Assembly: GCA_964573885.1 (NCBI GenBank)
Contig: CAZNLL010000016.1
Coordinates: 1-42,966 of the forward strand
DNA: 42,966 nt
Direction of reading: 5' to 3'
Source: CAZNLL01 sp964573885
GTDB lineage: Bacteria > Desulfobacterota > DSM-4660 > Desulfatiglandales > Desulfatiglandaceae
Position numbers and translations under genes: made by a program. Of this stretch, positions 25,500 to 33,973 are shown piece after piece. Position 1 is the first letter of the stretch; each line of letters starts with the position of its first letter. The notes under the pieces are model-generated. The model worked only from the letters and a program-made list of their open reading frames with translations, was not told where the DNA came from and searched no databases.

Positions 25500-27311
25500 T
25501 TGCTGAAAAAAAGGAAAAAAAATTCACCATCCCGGAGACCCGCCTATTTGGTGGTAACCCTGTTGATCATCGCGGCCCTTGCAGCAGGGTGGTGGTACCT
25601 TCGCGGGCTGTCTTCAGATTCTCCCCGTTTCAATTCCATCCTCATTGAGATAAATCATGAGGCCCAAAAACTGCTTCCAGGTGAGGCCCTTACCCTGCAT
25701 CCTTCAGATAGGGTCAAAATCAGTAAGGTCGCAACAACCGTGCCTTTGAATGTTGGTATCCGCCTTGTTTCCACGAATTTTGATGTGAATGCCCTGCGGT
25801 ATGAAAAGATGACCCTTTCGGATTTGCTGCCGCGGGAGCGGATCTTTGAACACTATAACTTCAGAATCAGGGTCAAACACGAGAATCAGGAACTGGGCCA
25901 CATAGACTGGGAGATCCGGCCCTATGCAGAGGACTGGCTGGACAGGGCGAACAGGATTATCGACGGGGACCAGCGGCTGGCATTCCTTGAGCGGGCGCAC
26001 CGGCTCCACCCCGAGAACAAGGAGATTCAACGGAGACTCCTTGACGAGTACAAATCCCTGGCGCGTTGGGAAAAGGCCTCTTCCATGCTCGAAGATATGG
26101 CCCGTGAAGGAATGAATAGAGAAATCCTCACGGAACTCCTGGCGGTATATACGGCCATGGGAAGCCGGGAGGGTGTGGTTACCACCTTGGAAAGGCTGGT
26201 TCAGGTGGATCCGGATGACCTGGAGGCGAGGAGTCGATTGGCGGAAGTACTCGAGGAAGAGGGGAACCTGAGTGCGGCCATAGAGGCATATGAAGGCCTT
26301 CTCAAACAGCTGGAACCGGAGGAAAGAATTCAGATCTACAAAAGGCTCGGATACCTGCACACGGAAACAGGCCGGTACAAGAAAGCGATTTCCTTTTACC
26401 TCAAGGCTGCAAACCTGGATCAAAAGGATGCCAATCTGTATTACAACCTCGCCTACCTCTACGAAAAGATCAATGATCAGGATAAGGCGGACTTTTATCT
26501 GGGCAATGCCGTAACCCTGAACACGGAGGATTTGGAGGGTCGACTCAAATTGGCCCAGAGCTTGATTGAAAAAGGGTCCTTCAAAAAGGCGGAAAAATAC
26601 CTCTCAGAGGTTTTAACGCGGGATCCCCGTCGTCTGGACGCCCTTTTAATGATGGCCCGGGTACTGGAAGATCAGGAAAACAGGGACGAACTCATCAAGA
26701 CCTATGAGAAGATCCTCGCCCTGGAACCGGGGAATACAACCATACTTTACAACCTGGGTGTTCTTGAGTTTGAGAAGGGTGATTTCAAGACCGGCCTGGC
26801 GCACCTGACCGAGTATCTGAAGTCACATCCCGAGGATTTCACTGCCCGGAGTATCCTCTTTGAAATTTACAGGAAGCAAGGGAAGACAGAGAGGGCGTAC
26901 AAGGAGGCAGAGGCCCTCACCTCATTACGTCCGGAGGATGTGGGACCCTACCATTATATATTTGAGGCCCTCAAGGAGCGAAAGGACTATGAGGCCATGA
27001 TCCCGATCATGGAGCGAGGGGTCCAGGCCAATCCTGGAGAGGCTTCCCTTAGGGAGTACTTGATCCTGGCCTATCTGGAGACCGGGCAGGAGGAAACCGC
27101 CATAAAGCAGATGGAGGAACTTCTAAAGCTGAAACCAAAGGATGAAGGACTGTGGCTGGGTTTGGCCAGGCTCCAGGAGAAAAAGGGCAGGTATTCAAAG
27201 GCCCTGAAGGCCTACAAGCGGGTTCTTGAGCTTTCTCCGGGCCATGAAGAGGCCGAGGAATCCTATCTGAAATTAAGATTGAAAAGTGTCAAGGATGAAG
27301 GAGCCAGTTGA
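25500..27311 (+). CDS. Membrane-anchored TPR protein downstream of secF
   Basis: A 603-residue protein with a basic N-terminus (LKKRKKNSPSRRP), one membrane helix (AYLVVTLLIIAALAAGWWYL), a beta-rich stretch (about 40-145, FNSILIEINHEAQKLLPGE and following), then about a dozen TPR units to the end. Typical units read YKKAISFYLKAANLDQKDAN and YNLGVLEFEKGDFKTGLAHL. TTG 25500 is the only credible start at the right position, with no visible Shine-Dalgarno, so translation may depend on secF. The topology suggests a periplasmic TPR scaffold. Its place right after secDF invites a role with secreted or membrane proteins, but that is inference; I cannot name the family. Confidence 0.75.
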   Translation: MLKKRKKNSPSRRPAYLVVTLLIIAALAAGWWYLRGLSSDSPRFNSILIEINHEAQKLLPGEALTLHPSDRVKISKVATTVPLNVGIRLVSTNFDVNALRYEKMTLSDLLPRERIFEHYNFRIRVKHENQELGHIDWEIRPYAEDWLDRANRIIDGDQRLAFLERAHRLHPENKEIQRRLLDEYKSLARWEKASSMLEDMAREGMNREILTELLAVYTAMGSREGVVTTLERLVQVDPDDLEARSRLAEVLEEEGNLSAAIEAYEGLLKQLEPEERIQIYKRLGYLHTETGRYKKAISFYLKAANLDQKDANLYYNLAYLYEKINDQDKADFYLGNAVTLNTEDLEGRLKLAQSLIEKGSFKKAEKYLSEVLTRDPRRLDALLMMARVLEDQENRDELIKTYEKILALEPGNTTILYNLGVLEFEKGDFKTGLAHLTEYLKSHPEDFTARSILFEIYRKQGKTERAYKEAEALTSLRPEDVGPYHYIFEALKERKDYEAMIPIMERGVQANPGEASLREYLILAYLETGQEETAIKQMEELLKLKPKDEGLWLGLARLQEKKGRYSKALKAYKRVLELSPGHEEAEESYLKLRLKSVKDEGAS

Positions 27312-27735
27312 AAAACCCCATTTTCATGTGACCGCAGCGGTGATCTGGAAGGATGGAAAGGTGTTGATCGCCCAACGACCCGAGGGGTCTCACCTGGGAG
27401 GATACTGGGAATTTCCGGGCGGCAAACAGGAAAGGAATGAAACCCTGAAGGAATGTCTTGTTCGGGAAGTGGAAGAAGAACTGGGACTCAAGGTGGAACC
27501 CATTGACACCCTTATGACCGTTGACCACGATTACGGACAAAAGCGCGTATCCCTCCACTTTTTCAATTGCGTGGCCGTGGAAGGGGAGCCCAAGAGCCTT
27601 CAATGCCAGAGGTTTTTATGGGCTGAACCCGGAGAACTCGCCCGTTTTAACTTCCCCCCGCCTGACTACCAGTTGATCCATGTCCTCTCCCTGCCTGAAA
27701 GGGAGAGGTCGGACGACCGGAAAAGGTTCGGATAA
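27295..27735 (+). CDS. MutT-like Nudix hydrolase
   Basis: A 146-residue Nudix protein. The Nudix box is perfect: GKQERNE, seven residues, then REVEEELGL, with the surrounding YWEFPGG and VTAAVIWKDGKVLIAQRP that are typical of MutT-type 8-oxo-dGTP diphosphatases. These cleanse the nucleotide pool of oxidised dGTP. The start is ATG 27295 (MKEPVEKPHFHV), overlapping the TPR gene by 17 bases; GTG 27286 is an alternative. Its stop overlaps the cupin start (TAATG). Confidence 0.88.
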   Translation: MKEPVEKPHFHVTAAVIWKDGKVLIAQRPEGSHLGGYWEFPGGKQERNETLKECLVREVEEELGLKVEPIDTLMTVDHDYGQKRVSLHFFNCVAVEGEPKSLQCQRFLWAEPGELARFNFPPPDYQLIHVLSLPERERSDDRKRFG

Positions 27736-28031
27736 TGTTTACCAAAAAAGATAATTCAGGATACAAAATTCCCCTTGAGGGCATAGAACAGAAGACTTTG
27801 GTCTATGGGGAGAAGACCCTTCCTTGCGAATTCAACCACACCCATCCTCACGAACAGACCGGTTATTTGGTTTCCGGACGCCTGAACCTGCTGGTTGGGG
27901 AAGCAAGATTCCAGGCCGGTCCGGGTGATTCATGGTGTATCGAGGGGGATGTGGAACACGGAGCCGGGGTGCTTGAGGTTGCAGTGGCCGTGGAGGTCTT
28001 TTCTCCGGTGAGGGTTGACTATTTGCCGTGA
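27735..28031 (+). CDS. Small single-domain cupin protein
   Basis: A 98-residue cupin. Motif one reads FNHTHPHEQTGYLVSGRLNL, offering several His and a Glu as metal ligands, and motif two is about residue 60-80 (FQAGPGDSWCIEGDVEHGA). The double-stranded beta-helix fold is secure, but small cupins have many functions and no substrate can be read here. It shares one base with the Nudix stop (27733-27737 TAATG) and runs directly into the ATPase gene, so the three are probably translated together. Confidence 0.82.
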   Translation: MFTKKDNSGYKIPLEGIEQKTLVYGEKTLPCEFNHTHPHEQTGYLVSGRLNLLVGEARFQAGPGDSWCIEGDVEHGAGVLEVAVAVEVFSPVRVDYLP

Positions 28032-28068
28032 AACCCACGGGGTCTTGGGGAATGTGAGGACTGGGGTC

Positions 28069-28848
28069 ATGCTTATTACATCAATGGTCATTCACAACAA
28101 GCATTTTCCCAAGAAGGAAGTCTACCCCTTTAACCTGGTTCCTTTTCAAAAGACCGGGCGTCTGGATTTTAGAGCCCCGGTCATATTCTTCGCAGGCGAA
28201 AACGGCACCGGGAAATCCACCCTCTTGGAGGGTATTGCGAGAAGGTACGGACTTACCGTATGGGGAGGGGACAAGACCCACATTTCCCACCGTAACCCTT
28301 ACGAGACCAAATTGTATCACTTCTTAACCCTCGAAGGTTCTCCTGATACGGGGGGCGTACAAAAAGGCTTTCTTTTCCGGGCGGAGAATTTTTTTAATTA
28401 TGCCTCCGGTATCGATGACATGAGTCTAACAGATCCCGCTATCTTGAGATATTATGGGGGCCTGTCATTTCATCAGCAGTCACACGGTCAATCCTTTCTC
28501 TCTTTTTTCGGAAGCAGATGCCGCCTTGACGGGCTTTATCTCCTGGATGAACCGGAGGCCGCCCTTTCCCCGCAAAATCAGCTGGCCCTGGTGGGGATCC
28601 TCCTTAAGATAGCCCGGGGAGAAAGGAAACAATTCATTATCTCCACCCATTCACCTATTATTTTGAGCTATCCGGGGGCACAGGTCTTCAGCTTTGATCA
28701 TGCCCCCATCAGTGAGATCGCCTACGAACAGACCCAAAGCTACAGGTTTTATAAGAGTTTCATGGAAGACAGAGGCCCCTATTTGGAGGCCTTGAAGCGC
28801 GTTGACGGGGAGAGCAGGGAGGAGGATGATGGCCAAGGGAAACTGTGA
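28069..28848 (+). CDS. AAA/ABC-type predicted ATPase
   Basis: A 259-residue soluble ATPase of the ABC/SMC-like class (COG3910-type 'predicted ATPase'). Walker A is FAGENGTGKST (Lys49), the signature region QQSHGQSFLSFF replaces the usual LSGGQ, Walker B is LYLLDEPEAAL, and the switch His lies in FIISTHSPIIL. Such proteins occur alone in many bacteria and have no firm function. The ATG at 28069 is preferred to the upstream 28015, which would overlap the cupin frame. It overlaps the DUF898-TPR gene by 20 bases. Confidence 0.82.
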   Translation: MLITSMVIHNKHFPKKEVYPFNLVPFQKTGRLDFRAPVIFFAGENGTGKSTLLEGIARRYGLTVWGGDKTHISHRNPYETKLYHFLTLEGSPDTGGVQKGFLFRAENFFNYASGIDDMSLTDPAILRYYGGLSFHQQSHGQSFLSFFGSRCRLDGLYLLDEPEAALSPQNQLALVGILLKIARGERKQFIISTHSPIILSYPGAQVFSFDHAPISEIAYEQTQSYRFYKSFMEDRGPYLEALKRVDGESREEDDGQGKL

Positions 28849-30274
28849 TTTCAAAGGATCAGGGGGGGAGTACTTTGTAACCGTGGTCATTCACCTTTTT
28901 CTGATCAATATGCTCACCTTGGGGTTCTATTCCCCATGGGCCCTGGTCAGGCTCTTCAAGCTCAAGGCATCCCACAGTGTGATGAACGGCAAGACGGTGA
29001 GCTTCACGGGCACGGGAGCAAGGTTCTTTGTTATCCTTCTGGTAAACGGCCTTTTGACCATGGTGACCTTCGGGATTTACGGGCCGTGGGCCATTTGCAA
29101 GGTCTTGAAGTGGAAGACCGAGAATACCCTCGTGGGCGGGGCGGCCAGTGACTTCAAGGGCACTGGAGGCTCCCTGTTCCTCCTCTACCTCATCCATCTC
29201 ATGATCCTCCCCATGGTGACCCTGGGCCTCTATTACCTGGTGGGATTGTTTAAATTTTATGCCTGGAAGGAGGAACACAGCCGGTACGGCGGAGAAAGGA
29301 CCTCTTTTGGCGCGGGACTCGGGGAGTTCGTGAAGATTTCGATAATTAACTGGGTCTTGAACCTGGTCACCCTGAATCTTTTTTCACCCTGGGCTTTATG
29401 CATGTTGTACCGGTGGCAGCTCCAAGGGCTTACCGTGGGAGATGGTCCGGAGGTGGCCCATTTCAAGCCGGTTAAGGTCAATCCCCTCATCGCGATTGCC
29501 CTGGTTATTGTCGGGTTGATCCCTTTGTTGGCCCTGGGTTTCATTGTGACAACCCAGATAAACCATGTCCTGCAGCTCGCCCAAATCAGTGCACAAAGGG
29601 CACGGCCTACACTTCAGAAGCGAGAAGGTCCCCTGAGACTCCCCATAAAGAGACCCCCTCGGAAGCCCGCCCCACCTGCCCAAGAGAAGGCACCCAAAGA
29701 GTCGGCTCCAAAAGAAGCCCCTGCGACCAGGCCGTCTTCCCTTGGGGAGAAACCCGCCAAGAAGGCACCGGGCTACCAAAAGGAGCTCAAAAAGCTCGAT
29801 GAGGTCATTAAAGAGCACCGTGACAATGTCGCTGCCTATTACAACCGGGGTCGGATCCAGGGCTTGAGAGGGGATCTCGCTAAGGCCCTAAAAGACTATA
29901 CCAAGGCCATCAGCCTCGACAACAAAATGTCGGACGCCTATTACAACCGTGGACTTGTGCATGTAAAGATGAAGCAATATGAATCGGCTCTGGGCGATTT
30001 CAGCACCGTCATCAAGCTGGAACCCGGTGCGGCAGATGCTTATTGTAACAGGGGGAATGTCCTCTACCATCTGGGCAGGCTTGATGATGCGATTCGGGAC
30101 TATTCGAAGGCCTTGCAGATGAGACCGAACCACGGAAATCTTTATTACAACAGGGCGGTGGCCTATACGGCCAAGGGGCAGAAGCAGAAGGCCATGGTGG
30201 ATCTTAAGAAGGCGGCCGAACTGGGTCAGGAAGAGGCAAAGGAGGTCCTGAAGGGGGTCTCCCGTTCACGATAA
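28829..30274 (+). CDS. DUF898 (YjgN-like) membrane protein fused to C-terminal TPRs
   Basis: A 481-residue protein in two parts. Residues 1-245 hold four tandem units about 50 residues apart, beginning FKGSGGEYF (8), FTGTGARFF (59), FKGTGGSLF (109) and FGAGLGEFV (160). Each has a hydrophobic helix and, in three units, a PWAL/PWAI turn, the pattern of DUF898. A last helix (222-242) is followed by a Pro/Lys-rich linker (about 265-320) and at least four TPRs (YYNRGRIQGLRGDLAKALKD; similar units to the end). DUF898 has no known function. The start follows AGGGAGG by 6 bases (ATG 28829; ATG 28826 also possible). The gene ends 9 bases inside the convergent peptidase gene. Confidence 0.8.
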   Translation: MAKGNCDFKGSGGEYFVTVVIHLFLINMLTLGFYSPWALVRLFKLKASHSVMNGKTVSFTGTGARFFVILLVNGLLTMVTFGIYGPWAICKVLKWKTENTLVGGAASDFKGTGGSLFLLYLIHLMILPMVTLGLYYLVGLFKFYAWKEEHSRYGGERTSFGAGLGEFVKISIINWVLNLVTLNLFSPWALCMLYRWQLQGLTVGDGPEVAHFKPVKVNPLIAIALVIVGLIPLLALGFIVTTQINHVLQLAQISAQRARPTLQKREGPLRLPIKRPPRKPAPPAQEKAPKESAPKEAPATRPSSLGEKPAKKAPGYQKELKKLDEVIKEHRDNVAAYYNRGRIQGLRGDLAKALKDYTKAISLDNKMSDAYYNRGLVHVKMKQYESALGDFSTVIKLEPGAADAYCNRGNVLYHLGRLDDAIRDYSKALQMRPNHGNLYYNRAVAYTAKGQKQKAMVDLKKAAELGQEEAKEVLKGVSRSR

Positions 30275-31672
30275 GGGTTCCATGGCCTCATGGATCTTCT
30301 TGCGAAGCCTGGGATCCCGGCCGGAGAGCTCTTCCGCTTTCTGGAAATGAAACCGCGCCTTTTCCTTTTGCCCTAAAACCTGGGAGTACAGGCCCAGATT
30401 GTAATGGGCCAGGGCAAGCCGGCCTTGCTTGCCGTAACAAAGGCCCAGGTGGTAATAGAGCTCCGGTTTGACCGGATGGAATGAGGCTACCCTTTCGTAA
30501 AGATGGATGGCCTTTTGGTAAGCTCCGGACCTCTCGTAACACAACCCGAGATGAAAAAGGGCCGTCCTGTCCCTGTCGTTGAGTTTCACCGCCTCTTCAA
30601 GCAGGGAAAGGGCCTTGTCATCCTGTCCATTCTTCTGGTAGGCCTCGCCAAGCTTGGTCAAAATAGGGACAAAACCCGGTTTTTCTTCCAGGGCCTTTTT
30701 GAGATGGTGAATGGCCAGGGGGTACTCCAGTTTTTTCAGAAAAACAACCCCCAGGCCGTAATGGGATAGATACGAATCGGGTCCCTTTTTCAGGGTCCCT
30801 TTGAAACGCTCTTCCGCCTCGTTGGGATCAAGGGAGATCGCAAGGACTGTGGTTTTGAAAAACGGGAAAAGGGCTGAAAAGTATGCCGCCTCTTTTGGGG
30901 CTGGTCCCGGAGAGTATTGGCTCAGCATGGTATCAAGATTGGACATCCTCTCAGGACCGCTGGGATGGGTCATGAGATAAGGGGGCATCTTGTCCGTGCC
31001 CAGGAGGCTTCCCCTTTCAATCTTCCTAAGGGTGGTGATCATCCCTGCCGGATCAAAACCGGCGGCGGTCATGTATTTGTATCCCAACTGGTCTGCCTGC
31101 CTCTCGTCACTGCGGCTGTAATGCAGCTGGGCCTGTAGGCCTGCGGCCATGGAGCCCGTGATAAGGGCGCCCGCCAGCGGCCCTCCTCCAAGCAAAACGC
31201 CTGCAAGTATACCGGCCATGGTCCCGATCCCTATCTTTTTCCCCTGTTCGATGCGGTGGGCCAGATGCCTGGCGGAGATGTGCCCGATCTCGTGGGATAT
31301 CACCGCCGAAAGTTCGTCGATGCCGTCCATGACGTCAATGAGACCGGAAAATATAAAGATATGTCCTCCCGGGCCGGCAAAGGCATTGAGGGTGTTGTCC
31401 TTAATGATGTAAAAGCGGAAAGGGAAATACGTGACTTCCAAGGGCCTGATCAGATAGTGCCCCAGGTCATTGATGAACTGATTGGCGAAGTCGTCACCTG
31501 CCAGGTTAAAATGCCTTTTTATTTGGGCCACAAACTCCTGACCCATCTGAGTTTCCTCTTCCAGGGAAAGGGCAAAGGCGCTTGGCTTTGGAAGCCCGAA
31601 GGCCAGGGCAATCAATACCAAGACGGCGGCAAGTCTGAGAAACCAAAGGCTATGAAAAGGGCGCTTTTGCAT
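30266..31672 (-). CDS. M48 metalloprotease with TPRs (BepA-like)
   Basis: Periplasmic zinc peptidase of 468 residues resembling BepA/YfgC, which matures or degrades outer-membrane proteins such as LptD. A signal peptide (FLRLAAVLVLIALAF, ending near ALS) is followed by the M48 domain. Zinc ligands are His127 and His131 in HEIGH and Glu190 in SDERQADQLGYKY. The active-site plug region with Gly-rich repeats (about 148-175) and a C-terminal TPR block (about 290-460) complete the BepA plan. Start ATG 31672 touches the rsfS stop (TGATG). It is the last gene of the rplU-to-rsfS run and overlaps the DUF898-TPR gene tail to tail. Presence of lptFG in the same window fits an OM-assembly theme. Confidence 0.9.
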   Translation of the reverse strand: MQKRPFHSLWFLRLAAVLVLIALAFGLPKPSAFALSLEEETQMGQEFVAQIKRHFNLAGDDFANQFINDLGHYLIRPLEVTYFPFRFYIIKDNTLNAFAGPGGHIFIFSGLIDVMDGIDELSAVISHEIGHISARHLAHRIEQGKKIGIGTMAGILAGVLLGGGPLAGALITGSMAAGLQAQLHYSRSDERQADQLGYKYMTAAGFDPAGMITTLRKIERGSLLGTDKMPPYLMTHPSGPERMSNLDTMLSQYSPGPAPKEAAYFSALFPFFKTTVLAISLDPNEAEERFKGTLKKGPDSYLSHYGLGVVFLKKLEYPLAIHHLKKALEEKPGFVPILTKLGEAYQKNGQDDKALSLLEEAVKLNDRDRTALFHLGLCYERSGAYQKAIHLYERVASFHPVKPELYYHLGLCYGKQGRLALAHYNLGLYSQVLGQKEKARFHFQKAEELSGRDPRLRKKIHEAMEPLS

Positions 31673-32070
31673 CAAGATAGGGTGTCTCCCTTCCCCTCAT
31701 CATCTAAATTGACCCGCGGTGCCTCTATCCAGAGCCCTTCCAGGTCATAGAAGGCCCGCACCGGCTCGTGAAAGAGGTGGATGACCACGTCCCCGTAATC
31801 CATAAGCACCCAGTGGCCCTCCCGTTCACCCTCGATACCGTAAGCCCTGAAACCGGCCTCTCGCATATTCCTTTGGATGTGACGGGTGATGGCCTGCACT
31901 TGCCTGCTGGCACTCCCGCTGGCAATGAGGAAATAGTCGGAAATAGTGGTCAGGTTGCCGACCTCGAAGAGGACAGGATTAATGGCCTTTCTCTCCTTAA
32001 TGAGCCTGAGACATAATTTGGCCTTTTCCAGGGTGTCCATAGCTTCTATATAATCCTTTTTCTTTGACAT
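31672..32070 (-). CDS. rsfS: Ribosomal silencing factor RsfS
   Basis: RsfS binds ribosomal protein L14 and blocks subunit joining in slow growth. Length 132 is normal, with family text TISDYFLIASGSASRQVQAI and GEREGHWVLMDYGDVVIHLF, then the conserved end ELEGLW-type FYDLEGLWIEAPRV. ATG 32070 lies 74 bases inside nadD; an alternative ATG at 32040 still overlaps. Pairing with nadD is a common arrangement. Confidence 0.95.
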   Translation of the reverse strand: MSKKKDYIEAMDTLEKAKLCLRLIKERKAINPVLFEVGNLTTISDYFLIASGSASRQVQAITRHIQRNMREAGFRAYGIEGEREGHWVLMDYGDVVIHLFHEPVRAFYDLEGLWIEAPRVNLDDEGKGDTLS

Positions 32071-32683
32071 AGTTTCTTACATCTTCCGGGACCAAGAAAC
32101 GGACGGATTTGTCTTCCCTGACAAGCTTCCGCACGACCGTGGCAGATATATCCATAAGCGTGGTTTTCATGAGCATGAGTCGGTTACCCGTATGTGTTTC
32201 AAAGACCCGGGGATCATCGGTTTTCTCAAACGCCACATCCAGGCTTAGAAGAAGAGGTTCAAGCCTTTCCAGTTGAAATCCGGGACGTTGCATAATGACA
32301 AAATGGGCGTAGTCAAAGAGGCTTTGATATTCCTTCCAGGTCTTGATTTCGAGAAAGGCGTCGGTGCCTACAATAAAGAAGAGTTGAGGATTTGGACCAT
32401 AAACCCGATGGAATTCTTTGAGGGTTTCAATGGAGTAAGAGAGACCGGGCCGCCGCCCTTCCAAGTCATGGGCCTCAAAGCGGGCCGAATGGGCCGCGGC
32501 CAGTCGGGTCATGGCCAGGCGGTGGTGAAAGGGGGTGACCGGTTCCCCGGTCTTGTGGGGTGGGAGGGCGGAGGGTATAAGATAGACCGTGGTCAGATCA
32601 AGGGCCTCTCCTATCTCCTCTGCCGAACGCAAATGGCCGAGATGAATTGGATCGAAGGTCCCTCCAAAAAGGCCCAACTTCAA
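31997..32683 (-). CDS. nadD: Nicotinate-mononucleotide adenylyltransferase
   Basis: NadD makes deamido-NAD from nicotinate mononucleotide and ATP. Family signatures are GLFGGTFDPIHLGHL near the N-terminus (nucleotidyl-transfer HxGH), PSALPPHK, and the C-terminal ISATVVRKLVREDKSVRFLV (ISxTxxR). The start is TTG 32683, with a strong AGGAGG six bases before it, which settles the start despite the non-ATG codon. The C-terminus is extended by about 12 residues beyond the usual KGLY end, into rsfS. Confidence 0.96.
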   Translation of the reverse strand: MKLGLFGGTFDPIHLGHLRSAEEIGEALDLTTVYLIPSALPPHKTGEPVTPFHHRLAMTRLAAAHSARFEAHDLEGRRPGLSYSIETLKEFHRVYGPNPQLFFIVGTDAFLEIKTWKEYQSLFDYAHFVIMQRPGFQLERLEPLLLSLDVAFEKTDDPRVFETHTGNRLMLMKTTLMDISATVVRKLVREDKSVRFLVPEDVRNYVKEKGLYRSYGHPGKGQIMSQAH

Positions 32684-32716
32684 GACCGACCTCCTCCTGT
32701 GTATCCTGATCCCCCC

Positions 32717-33973
32717 CTAGCTCCTGATCTGCCCATGGCCGTATACGATGAATTTGGTGGCGGTCAACTCAGTCAGACCCATGGGTCCAAAGGCATGTAG
32801 CTTTGAGGTATTAATACCAATTTCTGCACCCAACCCCAACTGGTTCCCGTCGTTAAATCTGGTGGAGGCGTTGACCAGAACCACTGAGGAATCCACTTGG
32901 GAGAGGAAACGCTGCGCCCGTGCATAATCATTGGTGATAATGGTTTCCGTATGCTTGGATCCGTATTCCTCAATATGGTCCAGCGCTTCTTCCATGCTGG
33001 ATACCACCTTCACGGCCAGGATGAGCTCAAGGAACTCGGCGGGCCAATCTTCTTTCGTGGCCGGTTTTGCCTCTGGAAGAAACTCCAGTGTCCTGGGGCA
33101 GCCCCTGATTTCCACGCCGGCATGAGTGAACCGATCACACATGGCAGGGATAAAGCGGGGGGCAATTTTTTCGTGGACCAGCATGGTTTCCATGGCATTA
33201 CAGACCCCCGGCCTCTGGACCTTGGCATTAAAGCAAACATCCTCGGCCATTCCCAGGTCGGCGAACTCGTCCACATACACATGACACACGCCTTTGAAGT
33301 GTTTTAGAACTGGGACCCGGGAATGGCTGGTCACAAACCTGATCAGCCCTTCTCCCCCCCTGGGGATGATGATATCCAGGTAGTCTTCCAGCCCCAGAAG
33401 AATGCCTACCGCCTCTCTGTCCGTGGTGGGAACGAGTTGGACCGCCTTAGGGGGCAGGCCCGCCTCCCGGAGGGCCTCTTCCAAGAGTCCTGCCAAGACC
33501 ATATTGGAATGAATCGCCTCCGAGCCCCCTTTCAGGATCACCGCGTTCCCCGACTTAAAGCAAAGGCCGGCCGCATCTATGGTTACGTTGGGCCGGGATT
33601 CATAGATGAACCCGATGAGGCCGAGGGGAATCCGGACGCGGCCTACAAGGAGCCCGTTTGGCCTTTTCCACATACCCGTGATTTCCCCCACGGGATCCGG
33701 CAGGGCCTTAACCTCCTGCAGGCCTTGGGACATTTCCTGTAACACCTTTTTGTTGAGGGTTAACCGGTCGATCATGGCCTCTGAGAGGCCTGACGCTTTG
33801 GCCTGTGAAAGATCCTTTGCATTTTCCCGGAGGATATCTTCCTCTCTTTCAAGGAGCCTTTCCGCCATCAGGTGCAGGGCGGCGTCTTTCTTGGCCCTAT
33901 CCAGGTTTCTCAGCTCCCTGGAGGCCAACTTGCCTTCTTTCGCCATATCAGTGATCATGCCGGCAATTGACAT
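32717..33973 (-). CDS. proA: Glutamate-5-semialdehyde dehydrogenase
   Basis: ProA (gamma-glutamyl phosphate reductase), 418 residues, second step of proline synthesis. The catalytic Cys lies in QRPGVCNAMETML and the NAD(P)-binding region in PLGLIGFIYESRPNVT; the end HAFGPMGLTELTATKF is typical. GGAGAGG is five bases ahead of ATG 33973, which overlaps the proB stop by 19 bases. It receives glutamyl-5-phosphate from ProB, encoded immediately before, so the two are probably coupled in translation. Confidence 0.98.
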   Translation of the reverse strand: MSIAGMITDMAKEGKLASRELRNLDRAKKDAALHLMAERLLEREEDILRENAKDLSQAKASGLSEAMIDRLTLNKKVLQEMSQGLQEVKALPDPVGEITGMWKRPNGLLVGRVRIPLGLIGFIYESRPNVTIDAAGLCFKSGNAVILKGGSEAIHSNMVLAGLLEEALREAGLPPKAVQLVPTTDREAVGILLGLEDYLDIIIPRGGEGLIRFVTSHSRVPVLKHFKGVCHVYVDEFADLGMAEDVCFNAKVQRPGVCNAMETMLVHEKIAPRFIPAMCDRFTHAGVEIRGCPRTLEFLPEAKPATKEDWPAEFLELILAVKVVSSMEEALDHIEEYGSKHTETIITNDYARAQRFLSQVDSSVVLVNASTRFNDGNQLGLGAEIGINTSKLHAFGPMGLTELTATKFIVYGHGQIRS

